Source: DASZIT01 sp963770635 (lineage in GTDB: Bacteria > Actinomycetota > Acidimicrobiia > Acidimicrobiales > RAAP-2). Taken from it: DNA of 64,000 nucleotides. The notes below the pieces were generated by a model that saw only the letters and a list, made by a program, of their open reading frames with translations, was not told where the DNA came from and did no database searches. Made by a program: the position numbers and the translations under genes. This document shows, piece by piece, positions 9,201 through 17,528 of this stretch (positions are counted from its first letter, which is position 1; each line of letters begins with the position of its first letter). The DNA is taken from contig CAVYQI010000005.1 in the NCBI GenBank assembly GCA_963770635.1, forward strand, positions 599,695 through 663,694. Direction: 5' to 3'.

Positions 9201-10067
9201 CTAGCAGCGATAAAGGCTCTCGGCGTTCCCGGCAAAGAGCTTCGAGCGGGATTCACTGTCGAGACCGGCGGTGAAGGCGCTGAACACCGAGTAGAGCTCA
9301 TCGAAAGAGCCGTACATCGAATCGACCGGGAAGTTGCTGGCGAACATGCAGCGGTCCACGCCGAATGCCTCGATGGCGTACTCGAGCCACGGAGCGAAGG
9401 CATCGACACTGATGGACTCCAGCGGCATCGCCAGGCCCGAAAGCTTGCACACGACGTTGTCGCCGAGGCCGGAAAGCGCGTCGATGCCCTGTCGCCAGAG
9501 GGCGCGCTCCTCGTCGGAACTCGACCGTGGCCATCCGGTGTGCTCGACCACAACGACGAGATCATCGAAGCCGGCGAGCTGCTTTGCTGCCAGCTGCAGC
9601 TGATCGGGATGGGACATCAGCTCGAACAACAGGTTCCGCTCCTGCAGCGCATCGAGCACGCCGGTGTCGGGAAGCGGGCCCTCGTACCGGCCCATGGGGC
9701 GGACGCCGCGGAAGCGGGAGGCGGTCATCTGCCGATCGAGGAGCTCGGCGGCCTCGGCCACCGTGTCGGTCGGAGGGATACCGCCGATGATGGCGTCGGG
9801 ACCGCCCCGGGCTGGTGCCGCGCCGTCCAGCTCGATGGTCTCCTCGATCGAGTGACGACCGGTGGCGGCGGCGACATTGATGAACTTCTCCACATTCCAT
9901 CCGGCCGTCTCGGCCCGATAGGTGTCGACATCGAAGGGGCGGAACATCCGAGACGCATCAGCCGACTCAGGCGCCTGAGGGTGGGACAAGTACGGATACC
10001 AGTCGGTTCGGGCCGGGTCCCAGAGGTGCACGTGAGCATCCACAACCCGGGTGGGCCGATCGTTCAT
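9201..10067 (-). CDS. Amidohydrolase family (amidohydrolase_2, TIM barrel) hydrolase
   Basis: 288 residues. The first-strand metal motif DAHVHLWDP follows immediately after the start, FRGVRPMG and VVVEHTGWP lie mid-protein, and MFASNFPVDSMYGSFDEL carries the late catalytic Asp/Asn region. This is the lactonase/decarboxylase-like branch rather than a classical amidase. The start ATG 10067 overlaps the stop of the SDR fusion gene by one base (TGATG), so the two are translationally coupled. Downstream of a Baeyer-Villiger monooxygenase, a lactone-opening role is attractive but inferred. Confidence 0.85.
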   Translation of the reverse strand: MNDRPTRVVDAHVHLWDPARTDWYPYLSHPQAPESADASRMFRPFDVDTYRAETAGWNVEKFINVAAATGRHSIEETIELDGAAPARGGPDAIIGGIPPTDTVAEAAELLDRQMTASRFRGVRPMGRYEGPLPDTGVLDALQERNLLFELMSHPDQLQLAAKQLAGFDDLVVVVEHTGWPRSSSDEERALWRQGIDALSGLGDNVVCKLSGLAMPLESISVDAFAPWLEYAIEAFGVDRCMFASNFPVDSMYGSFDELYSVFSAFTAGLDSESRSKLFAGNAESLYRC

Positions 10068-11722
10068 CAGGCCTCCCCGCTCGGGGGAAGGCCGGCGACA
10101 CCGACGATCTCGCGGAGCGTCCCGTCGAGCCAATCGGGGAGGGCGGGCCCACCGAAGGAGATGCTGCCGATGGCTCGGGGGTGACTGCGAAGCCCGAGCC
10201 AGCCGTCGCCGACGACCAACTCGGCTCCCGCCAGCGCCGTCGCCTCGGGGTGGCTGAGCAGATGGCCCACCAGCTCAGCCGCCGGTCGGGCGGCGACCTC
10301 CTCCGGAGCCTCGATGCCGGCGGCGAAGGCGGTGACCCGCCCGTCGGTGGCACCGGCGGCAGCCCGCGCATGCTGGGCCGAGGCCTGAGCTCGACTGCGA
10401 CCTCCGGTGGTGACCGCGTCGGTGAGGGTCACCAGCTGGACCGAACGGTTGGCGCCGGCCGCGTAGTCGGCGGCCGCCCGGGCCCATGCGCCATCGGTAT
10501 GGATGCGCTCGACGATCCCGCGGTGCTCGGCGAGCACCCGCTCCCAACCCTCCGTCGGGGGGGCCGTCGGCCCATCACCGGCAAGCGCGACGACCACCGC
10601 GTCAATCGGACCGGTGGCGTCGACGACCGAATTGAGCGCGGCGGCCGCCTCCCGGAAACCGTGAGCCAGCTCAGCCGGATGGCAATGGATGGACCGGGCC
10701 TCGAGCGCGGCAGTTACCGCCGCGGCCAAATGTGGGCGGTCGGAAACGATGACACAGGACCTCGCCTCCCCGGGTGCGACATCGGCCGGGCCCGGCTCGT
10801 CGAAGATCGACCCGAACCGGGGATTGCTGCCCCCGGCGCTTGCCTGCTGGGCCTCGGCTTTGGCCAAGGCAGCGGGGATGACTTCGTCGAGCACCCGGGC
10901 GAGGGAGGTCACATGGTCGGTGCGCACCACTTCGAGGAGACGGGGTTCGTCGATGATGGCCACTTCCGGTCCACCGGCGAAGAGGATCCGGCCGCTGCAC
11001 CACCCGAATTCCTCGCCGACCAGGTAGGCGCCGAACGGCCCCAGGTCTTCGGGGCCGGCCACCGAGAGGAAGGAGATGCCGCCACCGCCCGACTGGCCCG
11101 CCTTCCGGGCGCGTTCGAGAGCCGAGGCGATCATCCGGGTGGCGGCGATGGGCGACATGGCGTTGACGGTCACCCCCGGTGGCGTCTGCCGGCCCAGCTG
11201 CCAGGTCAGGGCGGCGATGGCCCGCTTGGCGCAGCTATAGGCACCGGCATCGGCCGCCCGCCACCCCGAGCCGGAGGTGACGCCGACGATGCGGCCGTAC
11301 CCGGCGGCGGCCATGTGCGGCAATGCGGCGTCGAGCAGGTTGAGGTAGCCCCCGAGGTGCACGGCCAGCAGCGCCCGCCAGTCCTCCTCGGTCCCCCGCC
11401 CGAAATAGCTCTGCCGGGTGATCCCGGCGACATTGACGACGGCGTCGAGCCCGCCGTGCTCGTCGACCAGCTCCTGGAACAGGCCGCGGATGGCCGCGCC
11501 GTCGGTCACCGACACCGATGAGGCCCGGGCCGAACCACCCGCCGCCACGATGCGACCGGCCGTGGTCTCCTCGGGCTCCGGAAGCTGCTCGGTACCGTCG
11601 AGGGTCACCAGAGGGTCGACGGTGACGACGAACCAGCCGCCGCGGCCGAGCTCTTCGGCGATGCCGGCTCCGATCCCGCCCCCGCCGCCGGTCACGACGG
11701 CGACCCGCTGCCGACCGGTCAC
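10067..11722 (-). CDS. Tandem SDR fusion protein (active SDR plus degenerate second SDR half)
   Basis: 551 residues, about twice a normal short-chain dehydrogenase. Residues 1-260 are a classical SDR: VTGGGGGIG cofactor loop, VVNVAGITRQ, and the catalytic pair in YSCAKRA. Residues about 330-550 resemble a second Rossmann domain starting CVIVSDRPHLAAAV but with no Gly-rich TGxxxGIG loop and SAQHARAAAG where YxxxK is expected, so the second half is probably non-catalytic. The GTG start 11722 overlaps the monooxygenase stop by 4 nt (GTGA). It may oxidise or reduce a hydroxyl/keto group before or after the Baeyer-Villiger step. Confidence 0.82.
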   Translation of the reverse strand: MTGRQRVAVVTGGGGGIGAGIAEELGRGGWFVVTVDPLVTLDGTEQLPEPEETTAGRIVAAGGSARASSVSVTDGAAIRGLFQELVDEHGGLDAVVNVAGITRQSYFGRGTEEDWRALLAVHLGGYLNLLDAALPHMAAAGYGRIVGVTSGSGWRAADAGAYSCAKRAIAALTWQLGRQTPPGVTVNAMSPIAATRMIASALERARKAGQSGGGGISFLSVAGPEDLGPFGAYLVGEEFGWCSGRILFAGGPEVAIIDEPRLLEVVRTDHVTSLARVLDEVIPAALAKAEAQQASAGGSNPRFGSIFDEPGPADVAPGEARSCVIVSDRPHLAAAVTAALEARSIHCHPAELAHGFREAAAALNSVVDATGPIDAVVVALAGDGPTAPPTEGWERVLAEHRGIVERIHTDGAWARAAADYAAGANRSVQLVTLTDAVTTGGRSRAQASAQHARAAAGATDGRVTAFAAGIEAPEEVAARPAAELVGHLLSHPEATALAGAELVVGDGWLGLRSHPRAIGSISFGGPALPDWLDGTLREIVGVAGLPPSGEA

Positions 11723-13539
11723 GATGTCGCCGACCGGACCTGGAGCTCCAAGCCCTCCAGGCTGCCGGCCTCGAGCCACTGCTCCAGCCGCTCGCGGTAG
11801 CCGAACCAGTCGCCGAACCCGCGGCCGTAGTTCCCGTTCCGGGGGTTCCTCTCCTCCGGATGGCCCTCGTTGTTGATACGCGACGGCGTGCAGGCAGACA
11901 TCACCGCACTGCCATCGACGTAGGAATCGAGGATCGCTTGCGTCCACGCCTCCTCGGCCGGGGCGCTCACGTCGAACACCTCGACACCCCGCTGCTCGAG
12001 GAGCGCCACCGCGCGGCCGATGAACTCAGCTCCGAGCACGGCCAGCTGCGTGTAGTTGACGGTCACCACTGCTTGCTGGCCTGGCGCCGGCATCACGAAC
12101 ATATTGGGGAACCCACGGCTCATCATCCCGAACAGGCTGGCGGCACCATCAGCCCACTTCTCGGCCAGGGTGACTCCGCCGCGACCGACGATCTCGTGGC
12201 CGGCGCGACGGAAGAGCGGGGTGAGCTCGGCCTCGAAGCCGGTGCCGTAGATGATGCAGTCGACCTCGTACTGGTGCCCACCGACAATCGGGCCCTGCTC
12301 GGTAATCCGATCGAACCCGGCCGGGCAGTCGATCAGTGTGACGTTGGGACTGTTGAAGGCGGGGAGGTACTCGTCGTGGAAGCACGGACGCTTGCACAGG
12401 TACCGGTAGTACGGCTTCAGGATCTCGGCCTTCGCCGGGTCGGCCACCAGCTCCTCGACCCGGCGCCGGTGAGTTTCCATGATCTCGTAGTCGAGCTCCT
12501 CACCGCCTCGGAGAAAGTCGGCCAATGTCATGCCCTCAGCTCGCGGGGGGTGATGGACGGCGGCGTAGTGGTGCGTCCATCCGTCATCTACCTGGTCGAC
12601 CTCGGTGGGTCGGCCCATCATGATCCCTTGGAAGTTGTCCATGCGGGCCCGCTGCCAGCCCGGCTCGAATCCGTGGCCGAACCCGGGATCGGTGGGCCGG
12701 TTGCCCCGTTCGCCGACGGCCGACGGCGTGCGCTGGAACACGTAGAGGTGCTTCGCCGATTCGACCAGCGGTGGCACGCACTGGATGCCACTCGCCCCAG
12801 TGCCGATGAGGCCGACAACTTTGTCGGCCAGGCCGGTGAGCGGCTGGTCCGTGCCCCCGCCGGTGTACTCGTAGTCCCACCGGGCCGTGTGGAACGAGCG
12901 CCCGGCGAAGTCCTCCATGCCCGGGATGGTGGGCAGTTTCATGAGATTGAGAATCCCCACCGCCAAGACATACCAACGGCAGCTGACCTCATCACCGCGA
13001 TCAGTGCGAACCAACCAACGAGCGGCATCCTCCTGCCATTCGGCCCGGGTCACGCCGGCGTGGAACAGGGCGTCGCCTACCAGGTCGAACCGATCTGCGA
13101 TGGCCTCGAGGTGGCCTCGGATCTCCTCGCCGAAGGCGTAGCGCCGGGTGGGGATGTAGTCGAGCTCCTCGAGCATCGGCATGTACATGTAGGACTCCAC
13201 ATCGCACATCACGCCGGGGTAGCGGTTCCAGTACCACGTGCCCCCGATGCCTCCGGCCTGGTCGATGATGCGAATCCGCTCGACGCCGGCCTGGCGGAGG
13301 CGGGCGCCGGCGAGGACCCCGGCGATCCCCCCGCCCACGATCACCACATCGACGTCGTCGGCGATCGGGTCGCGCGGAATGAACGGCGTGAACGGGTCGT
13401 CCCGGTACGGGGAGAAGTGCTCGTCGGCCTGTAGGTCCCGGATATCGGCCCGGTGAGGGACCAGCCGCTTGTCGCGCTCGGCGAGATACTTGGCCCGGAC
13501 AGCCTCAGGATCGTAGCGCGAGGCCGTCGGCTTGGGCAT
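11719..13539 (-). CDS. Baeyer-Villiger-type flavin monooxygenase
   Basis: 606 residues. The FAD Rossmann motif GGGIAG is at 69-74, TWYWNRYPG at 101-109, the type I Baeyer-Villiger fingerprint FAGRSFHTARWD at 211-222, and the NADPH Rossmann motif GTGASG at 246-251. It should insert oxygen next to a ketone to give an ester or lactone using NADPH and O2. It heads a minus-strand operon running to the LLM oxidoreductase. A -10-like TAGTAT sits 7 nt before the ATG with no ribosome site, suggesting a leaderless mRNA. Substrate unknown; the N-terminal extension of about 60 residues is normal for the larger BVMO subgroup. Confidence 0.93.
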   Translation of the reverse strand: MPKPTASRYDPEAVRAKYLAERDKRLVPHRADIRDLQADEHFSPYRDDPFTPFIPRDPIADDVDVVIVGGGIAGVLAGARLRQAGVERIRIIDQAGGIGGTWYWNRYPGVMCDVESYMYMPMLEELDYIPTRRYAFGEEIRGHLEAIADRFDLVGDALFHAGVTRAEWQEDAARWLVRTDRGDEVSCRWYVLAVGILNLMKLPTIPGMEDFAGRSFHTARWDYEYTGGGTDQPLTGLADKVVGLIGTGASGIQCVPPLVESAKHLYVFQRTPSAVGERGNRPTDPGFGHGFEPGWQRARMDNFQGIMMGRPTEVDQVDDGWTHHYAAVHHPPRAEGMTLADFLRGGEELDYEIMETHRRRVEELVADPAKAEILKPYYRYLCKRPCFHDEYLPAFNSPNVTLIDCPAGFDRITEQGPIVGGHQYEVDCIIYGTGFEAELTPLFRRAGHEIVGRGGVTLAEKWADGAASLFGMMSRGFPNMFVMPAPGQQAVVTVNYTQLAVLGAEFIGRAVALLEQRGVEVFDVSAPAEEAWTQAILDSYVDGSAVMSACTPSRINNEGHPEERNPRNGNYGRGFGDWFGYRERLEQWLEAGSLEGLELQVRSATS

Positions 13540-13546
13540 GGGCCAG

Positions 13547-13552
13547 ATACTA
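13547..13552 (-). promoter_or_regulatory. Leaderless-type -10 element for the Baeyer-Villiger monooxygenase operon
   Basis: TAGTAT (TANNNT) ends 7 nt upstream of ATG 13539, and no Shine-Dalgarno sequence intervenes. The spacing fits transcription starting at or next to the start codon, common in actinobacteria. The -35 region (about 13570-13575) is poor. Confidence 0.45.
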
Positions 13553-13671
13553 CGACAATTGGATTTTCGACCCCAAGGTGCGTGCGCCCCGCCGGCGATG
13601 ACCCGCCGGCTTTCATGGTGTCAGACTGATCCCAAAGCGTAGAAGTTCGCCGGGAGATCAAGGGGGGTCCG

Positions 13672-13989
13672 ATGACCGCACCAGTGGGTGATCCGAAATC
13701 GAACCGGGTATCCGGGCGACGGACAGATCTCGTCGCGCTCGGCTCCAGCGTCCAGGTGGCGGAGGGTGAGATGGTGCCGGCCGTCCTCACCCTCCGTATG
13801 GGACGGCTGGTCGACGTGACCGTGCCGCTGGGCGCATTCGTGGTCAAGGACGGCAAGCCCTGCTTCGTGTACAGCTTCGACGTCGACGGTCTCGTCGCCA
13901 TCATACTCGGCATCGGAGTCGGGGCGCTTGCCGTCTGGAAGATCAGTCCGATCTTTGGCGCTCTGGCCGAGAAGATCCGCTCGACGTAG
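13672..13989 (+). CDS. Small hypothetical protein with one C-terminal membrane segment
   Basis: 105 residues; not recognised. ATG 13672 follows a purine-rich ribosome site (AAGGGGGG). Residues about 70-95 (VDGLVAIILGIGVGALAVW) form one transmembrane helix preceded by a soluble beta-rich part containing VKDGKPCFVYSFDVDG. It is divergent from the monooxygenase operon and upstream in the same direction as the next membrane protein (79-nt gap). Confidence 0.6.
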   Translation: MTAPVGDPKSNRVSGRRTDLVALGSSVQVAEGEMVPAVLTLRMGRLVDVTVPLGAFVVKDGKPCFVYSFDVDGLVAIILGIGVGALAVWKISPIFGALAEKIRST

Positions 13990-14067
13990 CTGGCACCCAT
14001 CCCCGGGGTGACATCAGCACGACCGGGACCTCCGGCTACCATCGGCGTCCGTGAAAGGTCATGGCTC

Positions 14068-14625
14068 GTGAAGCGTTCCCCGGTTGGTACCGTCATCACG
14101 CTTGCCGTCGTCTTCCTGGGAGTGCTCGGCGCTGCCCTCGCCGTCACCGGGCTGCTGATCGGGCTCCCGGCCCCCGCCGCCGGTGGTACGTGTGGCCCCG
14201 GCCAGGGCTCCGAGCCTGCGATCATCGCCATCTTCGATCCGGTCACCATCGGGGCCGGTCCCGAGCCGGCGGCCACCGACTCGGCGGGGAGGAACCAGTG
14301 GACCTCCTTCGTCGACGAGTGTCAGAGCGCGGCGGACGACCGAGCCTGGGCTACCTTTCCGGTCCTCGTGGTGTCCTCCGGGGTTGCCATCATCGGGTTC
14401 CTGGCCTTTCGGCGGAGGTTCCGGGGCCGGATCGATCCCGCTCCCCACGCCGCGGCCGCCGCGTGGCCGGCTCCGCAGTGGTCATCCCCTTGGGCGGGGC
14501 CGCCACCCTACGTCGCGCCGGATCCCAGCATCTGGGGGCCACCGAGTGCCCCGCTGCCCGCTCCGCCTCCCCCGCCACTCCCACCACCCCCGCCGCCAAG
14601 CTGGCCGGAGTCAGGGGTCCCCTGA
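14068..14625 (+). CDS. Hypothetical two-TM protein with proline-rich C terminus
   Basis: 185 residues from GTG 14068, chosen because AAAGG lies about 9 nt upstream and an N-terminal membrane helix (VITLAVVFLGVLGAALAV) begins right after. A loop of about 75 residues with two cysteines follows, then a second helix (FPVLVVSSGVAIIGFLAF), a basic stretch and a tail rich in Pro (runs of PPPPP). The Cys-containing loop would be extracytoplasmic. Function not recognised. Convergent with the ABC operon, whose last stop is 34 nt away. Confidence 0.6.
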   Translation: MKRSPVGTVITLAVVFLGVLGAALAVTGLLIGLPAPAAGGTCGPGQGSEPAIIAIFDPVTIGAGPEPAATDSAGRNQWTSFVDECQSAADDRAWATFPVLVVSSGVAIIGFLAFRRRFRGRIDPAPHAAAAAWPAPQWSSPWAGPPPYVAPDPSIWGPPSAPLPAPPPPPLPPPPPPSWPESGVP

Positions 14626-14659
14626 CCCCGCGGTCATCGCTCGGCGGTGACCGCCAACG

Positions 14660-15343
14660 CTACGACCGGGGTAGGCAGATCTGGCACGGCTGCAGCCCGC
14701 CGAGATTGGCGGCTCCCACGACCCGCACGTCCTCGGGGTGATGGGCGATGACCGCACAACCGGTCCGGTGGTAAACGGTTCCGGTGGCGGTGGCCAGGAA
14801 GCTGCCGGACGACCCGTCGGCCGGCGAATCCGAGGGTGTGGCGGAGTGGGCGCCGCCGCCCACCCCCTGAGAGGTCAAGGTGTTCACCAGGTCGTGGAGC
14901 ACCTTGAGCTCCTCCTCGTGGTGCAGCTCCTTTTGGTCATAGAGGCGGTAGAGCCAATGGCCCCAATAGAGGAGTCCCCCGACGACCATGCAACCGAGCC
15001 CGATGAAGGCGCCGCTCACCATGTAGGGGATCTGCTGCTGCACGACCCGGGCATGGGCCGAGCCGTACCAACCCAGCAGGATGAACACCACCCCTAATGG
15101 GATCAGGATCGATCCGGCCACCACCTGCCAGGCATTGCGCAGGTCGTAGCTCCCGCTGCCCTCACCGTCGGCCCGGACCGGCTTGGCTCCCCCGCCGCCT
15201 CCGAGGCCCCGGGGCAGCAGGCGCCGGAGGCGATCGCCGCGGCTGGGAGCCGGCGACTGGCCGTTGTCGGTTGCCGGCGGTGCGAGGTCCTGATCGGGAG
15301 CCAAACCGATACTGTCCCTCACTGGCCGTTCCATCTCCAGCAT
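14660..15343 (-). CDS. Membrane protein with C-terminal Ada-like Cys metal-binding motif
   Basis: 227 residues from ATG 15343, which overlaps the stop of the upstream gene (TAATG). Two membrane helices (about 70-92, VVAGSILIPLGVVFILLGW, and 100-125, MVSGAFIGLGCMVVGGLLYW) are followed by a charged, probably coiled region (LYDQKELHHEEELKVLHDL) and a C-terminal module FLATATGTVYHRTGC...LQPCQICLP. The pattern T-V-Y-H-x-x-x-C followed about 30 residues later by PCxxC matches the Cys4-type module related to the Ada metal-binding domain seen in secreted and membrane proteins. It is the last gene of the transporter operon; the link to transport is unknown. Confidence 0.7.
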   Translation of the reverse strand: MLEMERPVRDSIGLAPDQDLAPPATDNGQSPAPSRGDRLRRLLPRGLGGGGGAKPVRADGEGSGSYDLRNAWQVVAGSILIPLGVVFILLGWYGSAHARVVQQQIPYMVSGAFIGLGCMVVGGLLYWGHWLYRLYDQKELHHEEELKVLHDLVNTLTSQGVGGGAHSATPSDSPADGSSGSFLATATGTVYHRTGCAVIAHHPEDVRVVGAANLGGLQPCQICLPRS

Positions 15344-16818
15344 TATGGTCTCCTTCCAGCCAGGAACTGCCACCTCGCCAGCAGCAACAACGGATAGGCG
15401 AGCAGCACGCAGGCCAACAGCGCAGTGATGAGCCACCCGAGCGGGGCGGGGATGCCCCGGATGGGAAAGGCGGTCGCCGACGTCGGCGTCGGGGTCGGAC
15501 GGTTGCCGGCGGCACTTCCCGGCCCGGTGGTGGCCAGGTTCTCGACGGTCCCCGGCGTGCCCCCGAAGGTGGTGAGTCCCGACCCGTAGTCGTTGGGTGC
15601 TGTCGGCAGACCCCCGCTGGGGGCGCTTCCGCCTGAGTTCGTCGGGCCGGTCCCGCTGACGGGCTGGATCCCGGTGGCACCCACGTCCACCTGGGCCATC
15701 CCGAAGGTGATCGACGTGGTCATGGTGTACAAGCCGGCCGGGAGCCCCTGGTTCCCGAGCACCGGCAGCGGGATGGTGGGCTCACCGGGGATGTAGGGCA
15801 CGTCGAACTGGTGGGACAGCGAGACCACCAGGCCGCCGGCGTTGGCCGTCCCGGCCGCGCCGTTGGTGGTCAGCACCGGGTCGAGCACCCGGATGGAGAT
15901 CCCGTCGGCCGCCAGGGTGGCGTCGAGTGTCTTCTGCAATGTCGCCGGGGCCACCCCGAGTGCCCCGGTACTGGTGCCGGCGATATGAACGCCGCTGCTG
16001 TCGATGAACGCCTTGACCCCCTCAACCGTCACCTGGCCCAGGGTCAAACTGGCGGTGGGGGTGGCGGTGGTCCCGTCCGAGGCGCAGGCGGCGCTACTGG
16101 TCAAGCCGCTGATGTCGACCAGGCCGGCGATGTCCAGTGCCTTCATCGTGCTGCTGGAGCTGGCCTTTACCTGCGAGGAGTCAACGCTCACCGTATTGGA
16201 GGCGCTGATGTTGCCCACGTCGAGCAGGCTCGAGGCGTTGGAGATGATGCCGCCGATGACCGGGAGCGACGTCGTGCTCCCCAGCGAGTCGAGGGAAAGG
16301 TCGGTGAGAGCCGAGCTGGCGTCACCCCCGCCGACGCCGGCATCGGAGGTCGCAGCGAAGACGCTCAGTGCCAGCGGCGATCCGGATGAGGGAGTACCCC
16401 CGAAGCTGGATTTGGCCGGAAAGCCGGGCGAGATCGGGAATTTGGATTGGGCCAGGAAGGTTTCGTTGGGCAGGACCCCGGGATACCCGAAGGTGGCCAG
16501 CAGGCTCCCGAGGTTGGCGGCGATGTCGCCGGGATAGTACGGGGCGCTCAAGGAGTCCACCACCGGTCCGCCGGCCACGGTCACCCGCGCGAAGGGGGCG
16601 TCCTCTTCGATCAGATTCTGATTGGGGAGCGGCACGATCCCAGGCACGTTGAAGGCGAACTGGGCACCCACCGCCTGGGTGTTGGCAGAGTACCCGACCA
16701 GGGTGTTCCCCGACCCTGCCGCCGCGGCCACCGTCGCCGGGCCGGCGATGATCGCCACCCCGAGCCCGGCGACCACGCCCAACCGAGCCGCCATCCTCCG
16801 TCGGGAGCCGGGCTTCAC
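15343..16818 (-). CDS. Secreted, C-terminally membrane-anchored protein of the transporter operon
   Basis: 491 residues. A signal peptide (about residues 1-34, MAARLGVVAGLGVAIIAGPA) precedes a long Ser/Thr/Gly-rich extracellular part with several LDVGNISASNTVSVDSSQVK-like beta stretches. A linker rich in Pro/Thr (TPTPTSATAF) leads to a C-terminal helix (WLITALLACVLLAYPLLLLA) ending in basic residues. No enzyme motif seen. The ATG overlaps the LivF stop by 4 nt (ATGA), so it is translated with the transporter. A role in capturing the substrate or linking it to the cell surface is inference. Confidence 0.72.
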   Translation of the reverse strand: MKPGSRRRMAARLGVVAGLGVAIIAGPATVAAAAGSGNTLVGYSANTQAVGAQFAFNVPGIVPLPNQNLIEEDAPFARVTVAGGPVVDSLSAPYYPGDIAANLGSLLATFGYPGVLPNETFLAQSKFPISPGFPAKSSFGGTPSSGSPLALSVFAATSDAGVGGGDASSALTDLSLDSLGSTTSLPVIGGIISNASSLLDVGNISASNTVSVDSSQVKASSSSTMKALDIAGLVDISGLTSSAACASDGTTATPTASLTLGQVTVEGVKAFIDSSGVHIAGTSTGALGVAPATLQKTLDATLAADGISIRVLDPVLTTNGAAGTANAGGLVVSLSHQFDVPYIPGEPTIPLPVLGNQGLPAGLYTMTTSITFGMAQVDVGATGIQPVSGTGPTNSGGSAPSGGLPTAPNDYGSGLTTFGGTPGTVENLATTGPGSAAGNRPTPTPTSATAFPIRGIPAPLGWLITALLACVLLAYPLLLLARWQFLAGRRP

Positions 16819-17528
16819 GCCGCACCCCCGAGGTAGGCGCTGATCAGCCCTCGCCTCCGAAGGTCGGCCGGCTCCCCCACGTCCACGATTACACCTTTAT
16901 CCATCACGTAGCCATAGTCGGCCATACCCAGGGCCGCCTCCACGTACTGCTCGACGATCAGCAGGCTGATCCCGGCGGCCACCCGCTCCCGCAGGGTGTC
17001 GAACAGCTGCCCGACGATGAGGGGGGCCAGCCCCATGCTGATCTCGTCGACCATCAGCAGCTTGGGTCTGGCCATCAGCGCCCGGGCCAGGGCGAGCATC
17101 TGCTGCTCGCCGCCGGACAGGCTCCCCGACACCTGGCTGAGCCGGTTGCCGAGCACCGGGAAGAGGGCGGTGCCCTCCTCCACCGGGTCGATGGCGCCGC
17201 TCAGGGCGGAGCTGGCCATCAGCAGGTTCTCCCGCACGGTGAGGCTCGGGAAGATGCCCCGACCCTCGGGGACGTGCACCACCCCCATGCGGGCGATCCG
17301 GTAGGCGTGCCGGCGCTCGATGCGCTGACCCCCGGCCAGGATCCGGCCCCGTTCGGCCCGGATCACCCCGGAGATGGTCCGGAGGGCTGTGCTCTTCCCG
17401 GCTCCGTTGGCTCCCAGGAGGGCCACCGCGGCACCGACCGGTACCACCATCGACACGTCGCGCAGCGCCTGCAGCCCGCCGTAGGAGACCGAGACCCCGC
17501 GGAGTTCGAGGGCGGGTTCAGAAGCCAC
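16815..17528 (-). CDS. livF: Branched-chain amino-acid-type ABC transporter ATP-binding protein LivF
   Basis: 237 residues, exact family length. Walker A GANGAGKS is at residues 39-46, the signature LSGGEQQMLALARAL near 138, Walker B KLLMVDEISMGLAP at 156-169 and the H-loop region as LLIVEQYVEAAL (Glu-Gln instead of the usual His, normal for LivF). It supplies one of two ATPases for the importer. Its start overlaps the livG gene end by 11 nt. The transported compound is not certain: Liv-type systems also carry urea, amides and aromatic or fatty acids. Confidence 0.93.
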   Translation of the reverse strand: MASEPALELRGVSVSYGGLQALRDVSMVVPVGAAVALLGANGAGKSTALRTISGVIRAERGRILAGGQRIERRHAYRIARMGVVHVPEGRGIFPSLTVRENLLMASSALSGAIDPVEEGTALFPVLGNRLSQVSGSLSGGEQQMLALARALMARPKLLMVDEISMGLAPLIVGQLFDTLRERVAAGISLLIVEQYVEAALGMADYGYVMDKGVIVDVGEPADLRRRGLISAYLGGAA

